A DNA stretch of 53,391 nt from an uncultured Lachnospiraceae bacterium. GTDB lineage: Bacteria; Bacillota; Clostridia; Lachnospirales; Lachnospiraceae. The stretch lies in contig CANQUA010000012.1 in assembly GCA_947626915.1 (NCBI GenBank), forward strand, positions 1 through 53,391, in the 5' to 3' direction. Shown in pieces: positions 48,926 to 53,391 of the stretch. Made by a program: the position numbers and the translations under genes. The notes below the pieces were generated by a model, which did not search any database, was not told the DNA's origin, and saw only the letters and a list, made by a program, of their open reading frames with translations. Each line of letters begins with the position of its first letter. The first letter of the stretch is position 1.

Positions 48926-49546
48926 ATGGAAAAAATCATTTCCGTTATCTTTAAAGTTGAGAGCGAAGGCTATCAGGCCATGACCGAGCTGCGGAGAATG
49001 CCGGTGACCGATGCGTTTGTCGTAACGCAGGCGGCTCTGCTCAAAAAACAGTACGGCGGCATCGCTACATTGGATTATTTTGACACCGGCATGGAAACGA
49101 GGGACGACACGGCCAAGGGCGGGATGATCGGCACGCTGGTAGGAGTCCTCGGCGGGCCGCTGGGCATGCTTTTGGGCAGCAGCATTGGTCTGCTGACGGG
49201 CAGCGTCATGGACAGCGGGGACGCGGCGCGCAATGCGTCCCTGATCGAGAAGGTCACGGAACAGCTGAAGGACGGCGAGGTGGTGCTGATCGCGCTGGAG
49301 CAGGAAGCCATGGAAGGCGCGGCCCAGCGGATGTTGTCTAAATTTAACGTGTCCATCGTGGAAGAGGATGCCGCGGAAGTAGAGGAAGAGATCGAGGAAG
49401 CCGTCAAGGCCCAGAAGGAAATGGAGCGGGAAGCCCGCGCGAAGCTGCGCGAGGCGAAAAAAGCGGATCGGAAGCAGAAGATCGAGGACAACCGCGCCAG
49501 GCTGGAGGCCGATTTCGAGGCGTTTAAGGCGAAGTTTAAGAAATAA
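48926..49546 (+). CDS. Glycine-zipper membrane protein (DUF1269-like)
   Basis: The protein has 206 residues. An N-terminal ferredoxin-like stretch (KIISVIFKVESEGYQAMTEL) leads to a glycine-zipper hydrophobic hairpin near 68-93 (GGMIGTLVGVLGGPLGMLLG). A second soluble stretch (VVLIALEQEAMEGAAQRML) follows. The last 60 residues are a highly charged coiled coil (EVEEEIEEAVKAQKEMERE and on). It resembles DUF1269-type membrane proteins of unknown role. ACAGGAGGCATAGT precedes the ATG. It shares the TetR-controlled transcript with the flavoprotein. Confidence 0.82.
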   Translation: MEKIISVIFKVESEGYQAMTELRRMPVTDAFVVTQAALLKKQYGGIATLDYFDTGMETRDDTAKGGMIGTLVGVLGGPLGMLLGSSIGLLTGSVMDSGDAARNASLIEKVTEQLKDGEVVLIALEQEAMEGAAQRMLSKFNVSIVEEDAAEVEEEIEEAVKAQKEMEREARAKLREAKKADRKQKIEDNRARLEADFEAFKAKFKK

Positions 49547-49549
49547 CGG

Positions 49550-49668
49550 CGGGGTTGGCGATGAGTGACGAGCGATGGGCTGACGATGAGCGACGGGTTG
49601 CGGTGAGCGATGAACTGCAATGAGCGGTTGGCGATGAGCTGCGGTGAGTAATGAGCGGCGGGATACAC
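49550..49668 (+). repeat. Degenerate short tandem repeats
   Basis: About ten variants of GCGATGAGC (GATGAGTGACG, GCGATGGGC, GATGAGCGACG, GGTGAGCGATGA and so on) are packed in 120 bp after the glycine-zipper gene. There is no coding frame or dyad of note. Confidence 0.6.
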
Positions 49669-49755
49669 AGAGATACACCCGACGATGAAAGACTGGCAGC
49701 GTCCGAACGGATGAAAATTATTCTGCGGCGTCCGAAAATTCATCTGGCGGAATAA

Positions 49756-49806
49756 AGAAAGCACGAGGCACAGGAGAAAATTCCCTCCCTGCGCTTCGTG
49801 CTTTTT
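49756..49806. terminator. Bidirectional Rho-independent terminator
   Basis: AAAGCACGA and TCGTGCTTT pair, with GGAG/CTCC inside, followed by TTTTT on the plus strand and TTTATT on the minus strand. It serves the convergent glycine-zipper and symporter genes. Confidence 0.85.
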
Positions 49807-49844
49807 GAGTGCTTTCATTGGCAGCAGATACCGCGTACGCAGCT

Positions 49845-51377
49845 TTATTTCCCCAGCGCCGTCTTCTGCGCGACGACAGTGCCTTTTTCATAGCAGGCGA
49901 ACGCATCGTCGACCAGCTTCTGATCCGGCTTCGGAGTGAAGAGACTGACGACGGGGACGATCACCAGGCCGGCCAGCATGGCGATTGCGCCGCAGTTGAT
50001 CGGGGAACGCATAACCGCCGGGAGTACGTTGGGGGCCAGCATATCTACGATCATGATGCCGGCGCCGAAGATGAAGCATGCCCAGCAGGAAATCTGCGTG
50101 GTTTTCTTCCAGTACAGGGAGTAGAGGAAGGGGGCCAGGAACGCGCCGGCCAGCGCGCCCCAGGAGATGCCCATGAGCTGCGCAATGAAGGTGACGGAGC
50201 TCTTGTACTGAACCAGGGCGATTCCGGCAGAGATCGCGATAAAGACCACGATCAGTCCTCGGATGTAAAGAACCTGCTTCTTATCGTCCATATCCTTGAT
50301 GAACTGACCTTTCAGGAAATCGATGGTCAGCGTGGAACTGGAAGCGATAACCAGGGAGGACAGGGTGGACATGGAGGCTGACAGCACCAGAATCACGACC
50401 AGAGCGATCAGGCCCGGCCCCAGGTTCTGGAGCATGGTCGGGATCACGGAATCGTAGCCGTTGGCGGCGATGTCGATCTGATCGGAGAACAGACGCCCGA
50501 AGCCGCCCAGGAAATAGCAGCCGCCCGCCACGACCAGCGCGAACAGTGTGGAAATGATGGTGCCTTTTTTGATGGCCTCCTCATTTTTGATTGCGTAGAA
50601 TTTCTGGACCATCTGCGGCAGTCCCCAGGTGCCCAGGGAGGTCAGGATCACGACGAACATCAGGTTCAGCGGATCGGGGCCGAAGAAGGAATTGAAGATG
50701 CCGGGGGTGGAGGACACGGTCGGGTCGGAGATCTGGCCGAGGCCGTCCAGCGCCGCCAGGAAGCCGCCCTTGCTGTGCAGCACCGCCGCGATGACCGCTG
50801 AGATGCCCACCAGCATGATGATGCCCTGGATGAAATCGTTGATTGCCGTGGCCATGTAGCCGCCTGCGATGACATACACGGCCGTCAGTACCGCCATCAG
50901 GATGATGCAGACGGAGTAGTCGATGTCGAACGCCATGCCGAACAGACGGGACAGGCCGTTATACAGGGACGCCGTATACGGGATCAGGAAAACGAAGATA
51001 ATGACCGAAGACACGATCTTCAGCGCCTGGCTGTGGAAGCGCTCCCCGAAAAACTGAGGCATGGTCGCGGAATTCAGGTGCTGGGTCATGATGCGGGTGC
51101 GCCTGCCCAGGATCACCCACGCCAGCAGGGAGCCGATGATCGCGTTGCCGATGCCGGCCCAGGTGGCGGCGATACCGTATTTCCAGCCGAATTGTCCGGC
51201 GTAGCCGACGAAGACGACGGCGGAGAAATAAGAGGTGCCGTACGCGAAGGCGGTCAGCCACGGACCGACGGCGCGTCCGCCGAGAACGAATCCGTTCACA
51301 TCCGTCGCGTGTTTGCGGCAGTAGAGGCCGATGCCGACCATGACAGCGAAGTACACGATTAAAGCTAAGAGTTTCAT
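49845..51377 (-). CDS. Sodium:solute symporter (SSS family)
   Basis: The protein has 510 residues with about 13 hydrophobic helices, usual for the SSS family that imports sugars, proline, pantothenate or similar solutes with sodium. Family motifs include FVLGGRAVGPWLTAFAYGTS near 30-49, AGGYMATAINDFIQGIIM near 173-190 and SASMSTLSSLVIASSSTLT near 333-351. GAAAGGGAAATTGTT precedes the ATG. Its promoter lies in the 306-bp gap upstream. The substrate cannot be read from sequence. Confidence 0.94.
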   Translation of the reverse strand: MKLLALIVYFAVMVGIGLYCRKHATDVNGFVLGGRAVGPWLTAFAYGTSYFSAVVFVGYAGQFGWKYGIAATWAGIGNAIIGSLLAWVILGRRTRIMTQHLNSATMPQFFGERFHSQALKIVSSVIIFVFLIPYTASLYNGLSRLFGMAFDIDYSVCIILMAVLTAVYVIAGGYMATAINDFIQGIIMLVGISAVIAAVLHSKGGFLAALDGLGQISDPTVSSTPGIFNSFFGPDPLNLMFVVILTSLGTWGLPQMVQKFYAIKNEEAIKKGTIISTLFALVVAGGCYFLGGFGRLFSDQIDIAANGYDSVIPTMLQNLGPGLIALVVILVLSASMSTLSSLVIASSSTLTIDFLKGQFIKDMDDKKQVLYIRGLIVVFIAISAGIALVQYKSSVTFIAQLMGISWGALAGAFLAPFLYSLYWKKTTQISCWACFIFGAGIMIVDMLAPNVLPAVMRSPINCGAIAMLAGLVIVPVVSLFTPKPDQKLVDDAFACYEKGTVVAQKTALGK

Positions 51378-51481
51378 AACAATTTCCCTTTCGTTAGTTG
51401 AAATAATGGCTGGTCAGACCGTGAAATGCCGCCAGGCAGGCACTTTAACGATTAAAAGCGATGCCGGCAAAAACCATTAAG

Positions 51482-51510
51482 ACTTTAACACATAAAATCA
51501 GAAAAGTCAA
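51482..51510 (-). promoter_or_regulatory. Probable symporter promoter
   Basis: On the minus strand TTGACT (51505-51510), a 17-bp spacer and TAAAGT (51482-51487), about 100 nt before the start codon. Confidence 0.5.
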
Positions 51511-51574
51511 CAGGAAAATGAAACTTCGCAGCCGCCGGGTATAATTGTGCCGCTTATTTCTGCTATTGTGAAGA

Positions 51575-51621
51575 AAAAAGATGGCATCTACTGCTTTCTG
51601 CAAGAGTAAATGCCGCTTTTT
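51575..51621. terminator. Terminator after zinc-ribbon gene
   Basis: GGCATCTACT and AGTAAATGCC form a 10-bp stem with one mismatch. T runs lie on both sides (CTTTTTT on plus, CTTTTTT on minus). Confidence 0.75.
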
Positions 51622-51683
51622 TCTGATGATTTTCCAAATGGAAACAGGCTTTTCATTTTATGGCCGGAAGGGAAAGTCCGCGC

Positions 51684-52733
51684 TCAGTCTTTCCAGGTAT
51701 AAATGGAGATCGAATAGGCGGAAACATCTCCGGACTCAATCACGCCGCCGATGATGTCGATGCCGCTGTCTTCCATGGAAGCGGGGGTCAGGATGCCGTA
51801 TTCTGCGTCGGGAAGAGATTGCTGGAATTCCTGCAGCCATTGGCTGGTAGCGTCTTCGGACAGCGGCCAGTCTCCGGAGTCCCGGAGGGACGCGGCGATG
51901 AGCGCCAGCAGTTCCGTGACGGTGTCCGCGTCGTCCCATTCAAAGTAAACCGAATGCAGCTGCCCCGTAGCCGTATCGCTGCTGATCTGGATTGAGTTGA
52001 CGCTGAGCGGAGAGTTTTCTCCTGCCGCGAAACAATAGGTCTGTACGGTATTGTAAAGGGTATAGCCGGCGTCGTCCTCGGTGTTGTCCGAATAATCGTA
52101 GGCGTCCGTCTGTACGGCCCCGATGCGGTCCGCATAGGAAAGAAGCGCGCCGGTCAATGTCCCGGCGTCCTGCCGGAAATGGCCGTACCCGTTGCAGGGC
52201 TTTCCGGCGGCAATGATTTCGTCAGTCTCCACGAACCAGGAGCTGTAAGCGGAGGCGGGAGGGACCTCCTCTCCGTAGCCGCTCTCCGGCGTTTTTTCCC
52301 AGGAAGAGAAGCCCTCCGTGATCAGGTCGTCGAGGGGAGTGCCCTCCAGACCGAGATCGGACGCGATCGAGGACCAGACAGATAACGGACCGCCTTTGTC
52401 CTGGATAACCGCTTTGAAGGTCTGGTAGAAAGACAGGCCCCAGCAGACTGCGGCAACCAGGAGCACAATGACGAAGATCGGCGTTTTGCCGGATTTTTTC
52501 CTGGTTTTTCCGGAAGAGCCGGAACCGTGGGAAGCGGTCTGCTGTCTGGGCCGTTGGGAGGACTCGTCGTGAAAATCGTGATAAGTGCAGTCGTGCTCTC
52601 CTTCGGGGTGACGCTCATTCAGATAATAATCGACATCAATGGTCAAGGGATTTTTTATTTTCTGCCTGCAATAGGAACAATAATGCGGTTTTGTCATTTT
52701 CTGATCGCAGATCGGACAGATTCGGTATGTCAT
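51684..52733 (-). CDS. Zinc-ribbon single-pass membrane protein
   Basis: The protein has 349 residues. The N terminus has two Cys pairs (CPICDQ at 6-11 and CSYCRQ at 18-23), a zinc ribbon. A hydrophilic Ser/Lys/Gly-rich linker leads to one membrane helix near 85-103 (PIFVIVLLVAAVCWGLSF). The rest, about 240 residues rich in Asp, Ser and Gly, should be outside. I do not recognise the outer domain. GGGAGGATTATT precedes the ATG. Such zinc-ribbon plus helix proteins are common in Lachnospiraceae and have no firm role. Confidence 0.8.
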   Translation of the reverse strand: MTYRICPICDQKMTKPHYCSYCRQKIKNPLTIDVDYYLNERHPEGEHDCTYHDFHDESSQRPRQQTASHGSGSSGKTRKKSGKTPIFVIVLLVAAVCWGLSFYQTFKAVIQDKGGPLSVWSSIASDLGLEGTPLDDLITEGFSSWEKTPESGYGEEVPPASAYSSWFVETDEIIAAGKPCNGYGHFRQDAGTLTGALLSYADRIGAVQTDAYDYSDNTEDDAGYTLYNTVQTYCFAAGENSPLSVNSIQISSDTATGQLHSVYFEWDDADTVTELLALIAASLRDSGDWPLSEDATSQWLQEFQQSLPDAEYGILTPASMEDSGIDIIGGVIESGDVSAYSISIYTWKD

Positions 52734-52805
52734 AATAATCCTCCCTGAAAATGTATCTCGTCTGAGTATGAAAATATTTTAGCGCAGATCTGCGGGTATT
52801 TCAAG

Positions 52806-52832
52806 AGAAAAACAGCCCGCCGCAGGGCTGTT
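52806..52832 (-). terminator. Hairpin near the transposase end
   Basis: AAACAGCCC and GGGCTGTTT pair around a short GC loop. On the minus strand the stem is followed by TTTTTCTC, so it could end the transposase transcript. It overlaps the possible IS boundary. Confidence 0.6.
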
Positions 52833-53391
52833 TCATGAAACCCATGCACAAAATAAGAGAAGCATTTCCTTGCCCAGTGCAGTCTTCCAACCCTAAGCCC
52901 CATTTCTCCCAACATAAAAAGGCGCAAAATATCCCAAAAACCTATTTACAGATTCTTTTTAATCATGTATTCTTTTCTTATCTTCAATAGAAGCTCTCAA
53001 TTCCTTTGAAGAGGTATCTTTCCAACAGTTTCCCATCATCCGAAAACAGATCCATCATCTCTGGCATCGGACGTTCTGTGGAAAGATGCAGCATGGCGAG
53101 CCGGAGAATGTTATAGGCAAACTTCCGGATGAGCGCCAGGTTATTCTTTGAGCCTTTCGCCGGGGAACGGTCCTCCCGGAAGGTATCATCGAGGACATGG
53201 TGCAGGCGGTTCTCCACGGTCCAGTGTTCCCGCCTGCACCGTCCCATCTCCTCCGCCGTCATTTCCACGTCCGATATCAGCCCCACGGTCTGGATGTCTG
53301 ACCTCTCATGGTCCCCCGCTTCCGGCTTCGGCTGCCGGAATGTCCCCTTTTCCCGGAATGTCTCCTCGTCCGGTGTGATGTCTGCCCCGTC
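52816..53391 (-). mobile_element. Probable ISAs1-family insertion sequence (partial)
   Basis: The transposase fragment extends off the window. CAGGGCTGTTTC from about 52814 looks like a terminal repeat of this family and would mark one IS end, but the other end is not available for comparison, so the boundary is tentative. Confidence 0.5.
52984..53391 (-). CDS. ISAs1-type transposase, C-terminal part (5' end outside window)
   Basis: The frame is open to the window edge and encodes the last 135 residues. The pattern RREHWTVENRLHHVLDDTF, then EDRSPAKGSKNNLALIRKFA, is the conserved end of ISAs1-family (H-repeat-associated) DDE transposases, carrying the catalytic Glu region. No frameshift or early stop is seen in this part, so the copy may be intact. 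The stop at 52984-52986 lies about 170 bp from a possible terminal repeat. Confidence 0.88.
   Translation of the reverse strand, partial: DGADITPDEETFREKGTFRQPKPEAGDHERSDIQTVGLISDVEMTAEEMGRCRREHWTVENRLHHVLDDTFREDRSPAKGSKNNLALIRKFAYNILRLAMLHLSTERPMPEMMDLFSDDGKLLERYLFKGIESFY

Larger units (their letters stand above)
51378..51683. other. Intergenic region with symporter promoter and terminator
   Basis: This 306-bp gap between the zinc-ribbon gene and the symporter gene, both on the minus strand, holds the symporter promoter and the terminator at 51575-51621. I see no gene. Confidence 0.65.

Overview
The window looks like a chromosomal stretch from a gut-type Lachnospiraceae (Clostridia, Bacillota). 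The signs are strong AGGAGG-type ribosome binding sites, sigma-A promoters with 17-bp spacers, an LplB/YtcP/lipoprotein sugar ABC transporter, a LacI-controlled glycan locus, an inverted-domain GH3 enzyme and a clostridial Flp (Tad) pilus operon. Most of it is moderately GC-rich. The stretch from about 26.6 to 29.8 kb is visibly AT-rich and looks acquired. No tRNA, rRNA or CRISPR array was seen.

Layout. 0-0.65 kb: the 3' end of an unknown gene, then a terminator-bearing element that has a diverged inverted copy at 27.9 kb. 0.9-4.1 kb: an acyl-CoA synthetase and a degenerate GGDEF-EAL protein. 4.4-7.4 kb (minus): an OmpR-type response regulator and its multi-pass histidine kinase. 7.5-11.2 kb (minus): glycogen branching enzyme, a GH13 alpha-glucosidase-like enzyme and a YaaL-like small protein. 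11.4-21.9 kb (plus): a complete Tad pilus operon (TadV, TadZ, TadA, TadB, TadC, a 59-aa Flp pilin, a DUF5702-like protein, two TadE-like pseudopilins, a second A24 peptidase and an FHA protein). 21.9-23.7 kb: rhomboid protease, HIT protein, sigma factor. 23.7-24.7 kb (minus): murG. 24.9-27.2 kb: a membrane protein carrying twelve 16-residue repeats. 27.2-29.3 kb: a small secreted protein between 16-bp inverted repeats, a membrane-anchored HNH nuclease and a small HTH regulator.

29.8-45.5 kb is a carbohydrate locus. A LacI-type regulator fused to an extracellular-solute-binding-protein-like domain faces a deacetylase and an SGNH esterase. Further on are a GH3 glycosidase and an amidohydrolase (minus), then a sugar ABC transporter, two glycerophosphodiester-phosphodiesterase-like proteins and a metallo-beta-lactamase-fold hydrolase (plus). 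Three promoters in this locus carry the same LacI-type operator, TTG(A/G)CACGTTTC(A/G), overlapping the -35 box. This suggests one regulon for import and breakdown of an acylated, possibly phosphodiester-containing glycan.

45.8-53.4 kb holds an XRE regulator with a membrane domain, a TetR regulator divergent from a flavin-type oxidoreductase with N-terminal calcium-loop-like repeats, a glycine-zipper membrane protein, a sodium:solute symporter, a zinc-ribbon membrane protein, and the 3' part of an ISAs1-type transposase running off the window.

Functions are assigned from motifs read by eye. No database search was run, so family names for the less typical proteins are tentative.
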